A stretch of 41,491 nt of DNA from an uncultured Dehalococcoidia bacterium (GTDB lineage: Bacteria; Chloroflexota; Dehalococcoidia; Lucifugimonadales; Lucifugimonadaceae), in assembly GCA_913048295.1 (NCBI GenBank), contig CAJWWK010000016.1, positions 1-41,491 on the forward strand. Direction: 5' to 3'. The notes under the pieces are model-generated. The model saw only the letters and a program-made list of their open reading frames with translations, was not told the origin of the DNA and made no database searches. A program made the translations under genes and the position numbers. Shown here in pieces: positions 1-6,853 of the stretch. Every line of letters starts with the position of its first letter. Position 1 is the stretch's first letter.

Positions 1-1828
1 AAAACGCCATAAGACTAAAAATCCCTAATAAGCTGACAATGCGCGCAATCTGCATAATCTTTGTCAGAACACTAGCGCTAGGGAGTAATGAAGCGACAAT
101 TATCAGAATCGCAAACATAACGAAAAAAGCCATCCATGACCCTCTGGCTGTTTCTCGTTGGAACACGACCACATTAGATGGTCGTCGGGTTCGGACCCAC
201 GTTAGAAAGGTGGGTATAAACCCGAGGAATTCGCTTACCAAGGAGATTATTTTTAGGGTCTCCTTAAGTCGCAATCCAGCGTTAGATATGAACTTTCCAA
301 CTCGGTCAAATATCGACTCATATACATCTCGAATGTTAGTTGACCAAATCCCAATAAATCTTAATTCAGGCAGATATTTACCAACGGACCTATAATTACC
401 AGAGACTCCGTTTCCACCTTCAGCATTATCCAATGTGTTCCTACGTCGCATCCGATCAATATGCCGTCGCGCCATAGCGTTCCCAATGCCACGAGGCATT
501 AAAAGTAGAACACCAATGAGGAATATGAACGGCATAACTTCCGCGTAACCACTCATCGTCGGTCTTTCTATAGCATTCCCTACGCCGATCAAGAATGGCT
601 CGGAGACGGCTCGTACCAACCCTACTATTAGCGCCCCAATAAACACGCCTGGTATTGACCCGATCGTACCGAGTACGATGACCGCAAAGGCGGGGAGAAG
701 CAAAGAGAGTCCCAACTCAGGGTTAATCGGCAAAACACCAGCAAGCAGCGCCCCTCCCAAACCAGAAATACCAGCTGATAGGAACGCACTTGTTGAATGT
801 ACGCGTTCAACATCAATACCAGTAGACGCGGCAAGCTCTGGGTTATCCGCGACCGCTCGCATTCGTCGGCCCAGCAGAGTTCGATGTAATAGAACTAACA
901 GCAACAACACCGCCCCCAACACACCAACTACAAGAATCAGCTTTGTATATGCAAATGCGTAAGCGCTGACGTTTTCAGCCCATTCCATCAAAGGCAAACC
1001 GGTGCGATCGCCTAGATAAAGTTGTAGGCGCTCTGTTGAGACAGAAAACTTGGAAGTTGCGAGTCGCCAATCGCGATCGGGAACGAAGCGGAATGTGCCT
1101 GCTGAAAATCTCATATAGAGCAGCGCTCTAAGTATCATTGCGATCCCAAGAGATGCAATCATCATTACCTGTGGGGACGCGGACTTTTTCCGAAACCTCC
1201 TGTATACGACCTTGTCAATCACTAACCCCGTTATCCCTGTGATTACAAAAGCCACCACCCCAGCCCAGATCAACAAATTCCAGTTAAGCACGTCATCTTT
1301 TGGCGCATCCGATATTGGGAAAAAGCGATCAGACCACATCAATGTGATTGCGACATATGATCCAACCAGCATCATTTCAGCTTGGGCGAAATTGCCAAAC
1401 CGTTGAACCTTGTACGTCAAAGCTAACCCGGCTGCAACGCTGAGATAAGCGGCAGCCCAGTACAAGCCACTTAATCCAACTGCAGATAAGTTGAAGTTGA
1501 TTGTGCCCGACGTACCCAGGCTGGAAAGCAGCAACTCCAGCGTGGTGAAAACCAGTATCGCCAGAAGGACAAAAGAGAAGATGAAAGAAAACACCCCCCA
1601 TTTTCCCCTAACGAAGGAAAACACATTGTGGATTAGTAGCAATCCACCTAACATCATCTCAACTGACTGAAGCATCCATATCAAATCGCCATCGAAAAGG
1701 CCGGTCCAAGCTACTAGGCCCGCACGATTCGCTAAGCCAAGATAGGCATCAAACAGCATGAACCCCGCCAACAGCAGTTTTCGCTGCGAGTTCGCAAAGT
1801 TCAGACAGTTTTGCCAAAGTTCATTCAT
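1..1828 (-). CDS. Branched-chain amino-acid-type ABC permease (LivH, probably fused to LivM), partial
   Basis: Reading the minus strand from the ATG at 1828 gives 609 codons with no stop before the window edge, so the 3' end is missing. Residues 1-110 form an extra N-terminal region with about three hydrophobic segments. The LivH signature follows at about 133-160 (GLALTYKVQRFGNFAQAEMM) and the cytoplasmic loop that contacts the ATPase at 321-343 (RMRAVADNPELAASTGIDV). After about residue 450 comes a polar linker of about 110 residues, and at 565 a new hydrophobic stretch starts. The family pattern suggests this is the start of a LivM domain. The protein would form the membrane channel of a LivFGHMJ-type importer for hydrophobic amino acids or similar small organic acids. 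It lies directly downstream of the binding protein gene. LivH identity is firm; the fusion is inferred because the C-terminal half lies outside the window. Confidence 0.85.
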   Translation of the reverse strand, partial: MNELWQNCLNFANSQRKLLLAGFMLFDAYLGLANRAGLVAWTGLFDGDLIWMLQSVEMMLGGLLLIHNVFSFVRGKWGVFSFIFSFVLLAILVFTTLELLLSSLGTSGTINFNLSAVGLSGLYWAAAYLSVAAGLALTYKVQRFGNFAQAEMMLVGSYVAITLMWSDRFFPISDAPKDDVLNWNLLIWAGVVAFVITGITGLVIDKVVYRRFRKKSASPQVMMIASLGIAMILRALLYMRFSAGTFRFVPDRDWRLATSKFSVSTERLQLYLGDRTGLPLMEWAENVSAYAFAYTKLILVVGVLGAVLLLLVLLHRTLLGRRMRAVADNPELAASTGIDVERVHSTSAFLSAGISGLGGALLAGVLPINPELGLSLLLPAFAVIVLGTIGSIPGVFIGALIVGLVRAVSEPFLIGVGNAIERPTMSGYAEVMPFIFLIGVLLLMPRGIGNAMARRHIDRMRRRNTLDNAEGGNGVSGNYRSVGKYLPELRFIGIWSTNIRDVYESIFDRVGKFISNAGLRLKETLKIISLVSEFLGFIPTFLTWVRTRRPSNVVVFQRETARGSWMAFFVMFAILIIVASLLPSASVLTKIMQIARIVSLLGIFSLMAF

Positions 1829-1893
1829 GGGCTCAGTCTTGTAATTCAATCAAGGTTGAAGGTAAACAAAGATCAATAATTATTTCGTTATCG

Positions 1894-1933
1894 AAAAGGG
1901 GCCGCTGGCTAATAAACCAGCGGCCCCTTTTTT
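1894..1933 (-). terminator. Intrinsic terminator between binding protein and permease genes
   Basis: Perfect 11-bp stem (1898-1908 with 1917-1927, GGGGCCGCTGG arm) and an 8-nt loop. There are four A on the left, giving a T run for minus-strand transcripts, and six T on the right. It sits between the stop of the binding-protein gene and the start of the permease gene. It probably lets only part of the transcripts continue, so that the binding protein is made in excess. It could also work for transcripts coming from the other direction. Confidence 0.85.
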
Positions 1934-1963
1934 GAAACTCGTATCACCGAGTACATTCATCCA

Positions 1964-3118
1964 TTACTTACCCGATACGCCCCCACTGGAGGTCCATATC
2001 TTGGAACAGGAAAAATTCGCACCACTGAATTCACAAATTTCGTACCCCGTCCCCGGCACATCGCCATTGCTGTCGAATGTGTGAACGCCACTGGCACCAT
2101 CATAACTTGATCCCAGACTCACGAGATCATCACGCAGATCATCGTTACTGTCGGCCATGACGGCTGCAGCAACCAGATTCACCGCATCAAAAGTTTCGTT
2201 GGTGTAAATTCCCTCTGGATTGCCCCCCGCAGCTGCGTAAGCCGTTTCGAAGGAAGACTTAGCAGTCGAAGACTCGCCTGGTCGAGGCTTTGTCGCAACC
2301 AAACCGTCAACTGCAGCAACGTCAGTGAAGGATTGTGTCAACGCAGCATCAGCCAGGCCGTCTGCACCATAGAGACTACCGCTGAATCCCTGTGACAACA
2401 ATTCTTCCATTATGGCTGCTCCATCGGTTGCGTAGGAAATCAGCACAACTGAGTCACATCCACCGTCCACCACAGCCTGCGCCAAGGTCGAAGCATCGTA
2501 TGAACCTTCGGTCGGATCGTATCCAATCTCGGTGCAAAGACTGCCCATAGCTGCTTTAAAGTTCTCACCCAGACCAGCGCCGTAATCATTGGTCATGAAC
2601 AAAACAGCAGGATTGCTGTCGCCCATTGACTTGACCACATCCGCTAGTGCAACAGACTGCTGGGCGTCACTTGGGACCACTCTGAAGAGGTAGCCATCAT
2701 CATCAGCCGTGGAAATGGCTGGCGAGGTGCTGGCATACGATACCATCGGCACTCCGGCAGGCGCTGCCACGGCTATGGCGCCCAAAGTCGCACCAGAGCA
2801 TGCTGCCCCAACGATTCCAACCACCCCTGAGTCAATCAGGGACTGAGCCGACGTTGCCGCCTGGGTACCATCGCAGCCCGAATCGACAACTATTAACTCA
2901 AAGACGTAATCATCATTAGCCTCATTCAGACCTGATACAGCAACGTTGGCTGCATCCTCAAATCCCGGAGCATAAACAGCTATCGGGCCTGTCTGGGGGC
3001 TCAGCAGACCAATCTTGACCGTCGTCGTGCCACCACCCACAATCCCACACGAAGCCAAAAGGAAACTGGCAACCAAAGCCATCATCAATAGATATATCTT
3101 ACTTGGCGATTTCATCAT
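1964..3118 (-). CDS. Branched-chain amino-acid-type ABC transporter substrate-binding lipoprotein
   Basis: A 384-residue extracytoplasmic binding protein of the LivJ/Peripla_BP_6 family. The chosen start (ATG at 3118, MMKSPSKIY) gives a standard lipoprotein signal: short basic start, hydrophobic core and lipobox LLASC with the lipidated Cys near residue 24. A longer reading to 3208 adds 30 residues that would bury the signal peptide, so it was rejected. The mature part begins with the family strand KIGLLSPQTGPIAVYAPGF and has the two-lobed type I layout. A sigma70-like promoter lies at 3207-3235 and a terminator follows the stop. The product feeds substrate to the downstream permease. Amino acids are the usual ligands, but the family also binds amides and aromatic acids, so the substrate is open. 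Confidence 0.9.
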   Translation of the reverse strand: MMKSPSKIYLLMMALVASFLLASCGIVGGGTTTVKIGLLSPQTGPIAVYAPGFEDAANVAVSGLNEANDDYVFELIVVDSGCDGTQAATSAQSLIDSGVVGIVGAACSGATLGAIAVAAPAGVPMVSYASTSPAISTADDDGYLFRVVPSDAQQSVALADVVKSMGDSNPAVLFMTNDYGAGLGENFKAAMGSLCTEIGYDPTEGSYDASTLAQAVVDGGCDSVVLISYATDGAAIMEELLSQGFSGSLYGADGLADAALTQSFTDVAAVDGLVATKPRPGESSTAKSSFETAYAAAGGNPEGIYTNETFDAVNLVAAAVMADSNDDLRDDLVSLGSSYDGASGVHTFDSNGDVPGTGYEICEFSGANFSCSKIWTSSGGVSGK

Positions 3119-3206
3119 ATTTCTCGATTCCGTTACATCCTGTAACTTGATTAGTACCGTCATCCCAGACGACCAACGACCAACGACACAACGGAACATC
3201 CGCCGC

Positions 3207-3235
3207 ATATTACTGATATCGGCATTATTTTACAA
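3207..3235 (-). promoter_or_regulatory. Sigma70-type promoter for the binding-protein gene
   Basis: On the minus strand TTGTAA (3235-3230) and TAATAT (3212-3207) are separated by exactly 17 bp. Transcription would start near 3200 and leave a leader of about 80 nt before the ATG at 3118. The leader contains a CGTTGGT tandem repeat. Confidence 0.55.
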
Positions 3236-3509
3236 ATGATGACTTTAACAAGGCGACCGTAAATGGAACCAGAGAAAAGTCAGGTCATTAACTTCAACAC
3301 CTTTGTGCTTAAATCGATCTGTTAATCCAGAAAACCAGACTTTAATTCCGTTAAGTAATCTTGGTTTCCTTTCGTGCACGTTCTCAGTTGCAATCCAAAC
3401 TACTGAAAAAAATGACAACTGACCTCTTCTTCTGCCATCTCAATCACATCAAAATGTATTAAATTTCATTAACTTTAGATCACCGTTTTCAAATTTTAAT
3501 AACAAGGGT
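3236..3509. other. AT-rich spacer without recognisable genes
   Basis: This stretch is clearly richer in A and T than the core. I see no protein family and no RNA gene in either strand. It separates the transporter promoter from the IS remnant and probably belongs to the integrated segment on the left. Confidence 0.5.
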
Positions 3510-3619
3510 CTGATCTGACCCCCTCAAACGTATCCAGTTGAAAGATCAGATACTGGGCGTTTTGAAGGGAGGCAGAAATGCCATTACAAGAGGACGGCAG
3601 GCCCGCCATTGAGATGTGA
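3510..3619 (+). mobile_element. Insertion-sequence left-end remnant (IS3-like)
   Basis: Positions 3510-3583 match 41409-41482 at 67 of 74 bases without gaps. The match includes a terminal CTGATCTGACCCC block, a ribosome binding site (AAGGGAGG) and an ATG at 3578 followed by CCA. At the right edge of the window the same layout leads into an open reading frame. Here the frame ends after 13 codons (stop 3617-3619), so only the IS end and the first codons remain. The terminal sequence and leader-ATG layout resemble IS3-family ends; this family call is tentative. Confidence 0.6.
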
Positions 3620-3757
3620 GGATTTGTGACCCAATGTTGACTCAACGGACGCTGGCAAACACTCAGAGTAAGCCTGACCAAGCCAGACACAACGCCAGTT
3701 TAATCCGAACTGAAGCAGTTGGTCACGTAGACACAGCCAGAAACACTATCAATAGAA

Positions 3758-3802
3758 CTTCGAACCAGAGGGTCGGGGGTTCGATTCCCTCCGGACGTGC
3801 CA
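3758..3802 (+). tRNA. 3' half of tRNA-Arg(UCG), probable attachment-site remnant
   Basis: The sequence fits the 3' half of a tRNA exactly. The anticodon loop CTTCGAA is at 3758-3764 (anticodon TCG), the anticodon-stem 3' strand CCAGA at 3765-3769, and a 5-nt variable loop at 3770-3774. The T stem and loop are GGGGG-TTCGATT-CCCTC (3775-3791), followed by acceptor strand CGGACGT, discriminator G and encoded CCA (3800-3802). Upstream of the anticodon loop nothing pairs: the expected TCTGG is replaced by TAGAA, and no D arm or 5' acceptor is present. Tyrosine integrases commonly recombine at tRNA anticodon loops and leave such a 3' half at one border. The AT-rich segment to the left would then be the inserted element. 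Confidence 0.75.
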
Positions 3803-4184
3803 ATCTCAATTCAAACTGAAGGACCTTGCTGCTACGGCGGGGTCTTGTTTAGTCTGGATAGTTAATCGGTCCGTTATTTGAATGTCTGTTGCGGCGGCGG
3901 TGCGGCACGAGTGGTTCGCAGACTGTCGGATCTCGATTACATAAGCCCATTCGCAAAGTAGAACTGGACGCCACCCCTGGCGGCTGCGGGACCGACAAGA
4001 GGGGACATCACTTGCAGTAATAACGGAGGGTTTGGGGTGGCGCTCATCTTTTCTGGCGATTTGGGTGGAATTGTCACCCGCCTCATCGCGATCGCATCTG
4101 CCTGAGCGCATTTGGAATCAAACTCAGGCATCGACGGAGCGAGTCCAGTCCTAACTTGCTTCTGAATCAGAAGGCGGATACAAA
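3803..4184. other. Intergenic region after the tRNA fragment
   Basis: About 380 bp with no recognisable protein. Directly after the tRNA piece, 3819-3846 can fold as a bulged hairpin followed by TTGTTT and may be the old tRNA terminator (weak). Open frames on the minus strand (3806-4111 and 3937-4191) resemble no family I know and have proline/arginine-rich, non-protein-like composition. Confidence 0.4.
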
Positions 4185-4409
4185 ATGGCAATTACGATTA
4201 CTTGCGAGGCCATGGGCTACGGTAACACGCATGAGGTTTCCGGAGGGTCGTTTGCTGAGATTCTTGGCGATGTCCAGAAACATGCGATCGAAGAGCATGG
4301 CGTTCCCGAAAAGCTGGCACATTTGCCCGAGCAGATTGAAATCTGGGAAGGTGCGATTAGACAATCGTCGCGTCCCAGTAAGGCCCGGACTCCCAGACCG
4401 AAAGAGTAG
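4185..4409 (+). CDS. DUF1059-like small protein
   Basis: A 74-residue protein. Residues 1-60 follow the DUF1059 pattern: an N-terminal strand with a single Cys (TITCEAMG), a middle block that precedes a helix (FAEILGDVQKHAIEEHG), and a His-x4-HG ending typical of this small family. Members are often annotated as small metal-binding proteins, but no reaction is established. The last 14 residues are a basic, disordered tail. ATG at 4185 follows an AGAAGGCGG ribosome binding site. It stands alone, with a repeat-bearing gap before the next gene. Family assignment is by motif only. Confidence 0.65.
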   Translation: MAITITCEAMGYGNTHEVSGGSFAEILGDVQKHAIEEHGVPEKLAHLPEQIEIWEGAIRQSSRPSKARTPRPKE

Positions 4410-4466
4410 ATTCGAAAACGTTATGCTCCGGGCGTCATCGGATGACTTGGTAGCCGCTGCAATCCA

Positions 4467-4500
4467 CCCTTCCCCAACCCCTCCCGAATAAGGGGGACAG
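4467..4500 (+). repeat. Dispersed C-rich/G-rich hairpin repeat, copy 1
   Basis: CCCCTCC and GGGGG arms around CGAATAA, ending in AGGGGGACAG. Similar units with the same GGGGACA ending occur at 8962-8995 and 12386-12413, each between genes. No T run follows, so it does not look like a normal terminator. Confidence 0.5.
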
Positions 4501-4609
4501 CACGGGGCCCATGTACCGTTGCTTGCGTGAGAGTAATATTCACCTTTGTCCGGGCACTGGACTTACGGCAGCGAACCAACTTTGCAACGAAGATTCCGAA
4601 GGTGAATAT

Positions 4610-5275
4610 ATGCGACTGATACTGGTCGGTTGCGAGTACGTCGGCAACACGACACTCGCCAACGCCATTGACGACTGGATGGATATCACGATAGGTGCCC
4701 GATTCTCGCTGATACACGAGCACTGGAAAATCCCGCACACGTCCGGTCACCCCGACAATACAACGCCAGAGGAGCAGGCCTGGCTCCTGGCCAGTACTCC
4801 AAAGTTCAAGGAAATGCACCAGCGTCACAGCCTGTACTATCACGCCCACGGTTGGGCCACTCCCGACGTGATGATGGTTGGAGCGGCGATCGAAGATGCG
4901 GTTTACGCGCCGCTGTTCTTTGGTTATGGCGGGAAGGGTGAGTTTCAGGATCGCGAAGTGGTGATGCACCAGTGGGAAGCAACTATTTTGGCCAAATCGG
5001 ACGAAATAATCCTGGTCCATGTGACCGCGGAAACCGATGTAATCAGGCAACGAATGCAAGATGACCCGCACGAAAACATGGTGATTTCTGAGGGGGACAT
5101 TGAGCGCGTGAAAAGTCGCTTTGCTGAACTCTTCGACCGGTCAACGATTCCCAACAAGATCACCATCGACAATAGCGGATCGATTACCGATACGATGGCT
5201 GAGTTTGTCAGCAAAATCGAGCCGTACCTGACTGAAGAGGACCGCTCCCGTATGGACGCAAAAACTCGTAATTGA
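4610..5275 (+). CDS. P-loop kinase-like protein with degenerate Walker A
   Basis: A 221-residue protein with the look of a nucleoside/nucleotide kinase. The N-terminal strand-loop-helix is LILVGCEYVGNTTLANAI (residues 3-20), a central acidic block is DVMMVGAAIEDAVY, and a late strand ILVHVTAETDVIRQRM resembles the strand before the LID in thymidylate kinases. In the Walker A GxxxxGK[ST] the lysine is replaced by Asn, so normal ATP hydrolysis or phosphoryl transfer is doubtful. The ATG at 4610 is preceded by GAAGGTG. A longer frame to 4511 lacks a good start and adds non-family residues. It lies 55 bp before rimK and could be co-transcribed. The substrate is unknown. Confidence 0.6.
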   Translation: MRLILVGCEYVGNTTLANAIDDWMDITIGARFSLIHEHWKIPHTSGHPDNTTPEEQAWLLASTPKFKEMHQRHSLYYHAHGWATPDVMMVGAAIEDAVYAPLFFGYGGKGEFQDREVVMHQWEATILAKSDEIILVHVTAETDVIRQRMQDDPHENMVISEGDIERVKSRFAELFDRSTIPNKITIDNSGSITDTMAEFVSKIEPYLTEEDRSRMDAKTRN

Positions 5276-5300
5276 AGAAGCAGTTGCCACGAAGCCCCAT

Positions 5301-5325
5301 CCGACCTGACCTGACCTGATCTGAC
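5301..5325 (+). repeat. Pentanucleotide tandem repeat upstream of rimK
   Basis: Five 5-bp units (CCGAC, CTGAC, CTGAC, CTGAT, CTGAC) end 5 bp before the rimK start codon. No Shine-Dalgarno sequence is visible between the repeat and the ATG. Confidence 0.6.
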
Positions 5326-5330
5326 CCGAT

Positions 5331-6233
5331 ATGAAAATAGGAATCCTCTCCCGCGTCGAAAACCTGTACTCGACCCGCCGTCTGTTCGAGGCCGCAGAAT
5401 TGCGCGGGCACGAAGTGCGCGTGATCGACTACGTGCGTTGTTACATGAACATCTCACCGCACAACCCTCAGGTGCTCTACCGCGGCGAACCCCTGGACTT
5501 CGACGCGGTCATCGCCCGGATCGCGCCGGCGCGGACCTACTACGGAACGGCCGTGGTGCGCCAGTTCGAAATGATGGGCGTCTATACGGTCAACGAATCG
5601 CAGGCGATAAGCAGGTCCCGCGACAAGCTCCGCTCCCTCCAGATCCTGTCGAGGACCGATGTCCAGATGCCCCGCACCGGCTTTGCCTACGCCACACAGG
5701 ACATCGACGGCCTGATCGAATCGGTGGGCGGTCCGCCGCTCGTGATCAAGCTCCTTGAAGGCACGCAGGGCGTGGGCGTCGTGCTGGTCGAATCGCACTC
5801 GGCTGCACGTTCGGTCATCGACGCCTTCCGACAGCTCGAGGCGAACATCCTGATCCAGGAATTTATCGAGGAATCGAGGGGCTCGGACGTCCGGTGCCTT
5901 GTGATCGGAAACACGGTGGTTGCGGCGGTTGAGCGCAGGTCGGTAGATGGTGAATTTCGATCGAACCTCCACCAGGGTGGGGAGGCGCACGAGGTTCAAC
6001 TTACCGACGAGGAACGTGTGACCGCGCGCGCGGCAACAAAAGCCCTCGGCCTTGATTTCGCCGGTGTCGATATTTTGCGCTCCGACCGTGGTCCGCTCGT
6101 TTTAGAAGTCAACTCTTCTCCGGGGATACAGGGAGTGGAAACGGCATCGGGAGTGGACGTTGCGGGGGTGATGATCGAACACGTCGAAAAGAAACTCGAC
6201 TCGAAACGTCCCCGCCGAACGGTGTCGGCGTAA
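5331..6233 (+). CDS. rimK: RimK-type ATP-grasp ligase
   Basis: A 300-residue ATP-grasp carboxylate-amine ligase of the RimK family, which adds glutamate or similar residues to a protein or small-molecule carboxyl group using ATP. An N-terminal pre-ATP-grasp domain covers about 1-95. The ATP-binding strand [14 protein letters not shown] is at 137-150, the substrate loop [11 protein letters not shown] at 209-219, and the Mg-binding residues sit in AGVDIL (D247) and LEVNSSPG (E259, N261). Length is normal for the family. The stop overlaps the next start by one base (TAATG), so the two are probably translated together. That partner, a retropepsin-like protease, is a known neighbour of RimK proteins. 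Which protein is modified cannot be told from here; ribosomal S6 is only the E. coli case. Confidence 0.9.
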   Translation: MKIGILSRVENLYSTRRLFEAAELRGHEVRVIDYVRCYMNISPHNPQVLYRGEPLDFDAVIARIAPARTYYGTAVVRQFEMMGVYTVNESQAISRSRDKLRSLQILSRTDVQMPRTGFAYATQDIDGLIESVGGPPLVIKLLEGTQGVGVVLVESHSAARSVIDAFRQLEANILIQEFIEESRGSDVRCLVIGNTVVAAVERRSVDGEFRSNLHQGGEAHEVQLTDEERVTARAATKALGLDFAGVDILRSDRGPLVLEVNSSPGIQGVETASGVDVAGVMIEHVEKKLDSKRPRRTVSA

Positions 6234-6697
6234 TGTCCGGCCTCCGTCGCAATCGGCGCAGCCGTCGCGGACTGACGACCATTGGCTGGCGCGAGCGTGT
6301 GTCGTTGCCCGACTTCGACCTGACCCGGATCCGGGCCAAGATAGACACCGGTGCACAAACCTCGGCCCTCCACGCGGTGAGGCCGGAATTCACCGAGCAG
6401 GACGATGGGGAATGGATTTCGTTCGAGTTGTACCCGCGCAGGCGGAGTCGGCGGGACGCGGTTCGAGTGAGCGCGAAAATCGTTGATCGCAGGTGGATTA
6501 AAAGTTCAAATGGCGAGCGTGAGCTGCGGCCTGTTATTTCAACGCAGTTGGAACTTGGCGATGAGGTTTGGGAAGCCGAATTCACCCTGACCAATCGTGA
6601 TTCCATGAGCTACCGGATGATTCTGGGTCGGTCTGCATTGCGTGGCCGTTTCACGGTCGACTCCGGTCTGTCCTACTTGCTTTCAGGTGGGGAGTGA
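6233..6697 (+). CDS. RimK-associated retropepsin-like protease (COG4067 family)
   Basis: A 154-residue protein of the group once called ATP-dependent zinc proteases and now seen as retropepsin-like aspartic proteases. After a basic N terminus (1-15) comes TIGWRERVSLPDFDL, then the active-site motif KIDTGAQTSALHA with the D-T-G-A at 38-41. The C-terminal MILGRSALRGRF matches the family ILGR motif. Single-domain members act as homodimers. Its start overlaps the rimK stop by one base. It probably trims or reverses the peptide made by RimK, or processes the modified substrate; that role is inferred from the recurring pairing. Confidence 0.85.
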   Translation: MSGLRRNRRSRRGLTTIGWRERVSLPDFDLTRIRAKIDTGAQTSALHAVRPEFTEQDDGEWISFELYPRRRSRRDAVRVSAKIVDRRWIKSSNGERELRPVISTQLELGDEVWEAEFTLTNRDSMSYRMILGRSALRGRFTVDSGLSYLLSGGE

Positions 6698-6853
6698 GTT
6701 TGGGCGTGTACGGGCGGAATGATCTGAAATCGTGCGTCCCGCGCCGATGCCGATGCAGATGGAGAGTCGGGGCTATCATTCCTGATTCATTTGCAAAACT
6801 TTCCGGTCACATTGATTGCCGCGCACTACTCACCGTTTCACTGGAGACAACAC

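Noticed and set aside
39..1601. Several short open frames on both strands (for example 39-395, 678-962 and 1212-1406 on the plus strand, 628-834 and 1377-1601 on the minus strand).
   Set aside because: They are other-frame shadows of the long LivH-type gene read on the minus strand from 1828.
3819..3850. Bulged hairpin with a short T-rich tail after the tRNA fragment.
   Set aside because: The stem is imperfect and the T run short; noted only as a weak candidate for the old tRNA terminator.
3806..4191. Two overlapping minus-strand frames of 101 and 84 codons.
   Set aside because: Composition is rich in Pro/Arg with no family match, no good ribosome binding site, and they overlap each other and the start of the DUF1059-like gene.
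5316..5330. CTGATCTGACCC before rimK resembles the IS end at 3510.
   Set aside because: Only about a dozen bases match, the rest of the IS end is absent, and the match is explained by the CTGAC tandem repeat.
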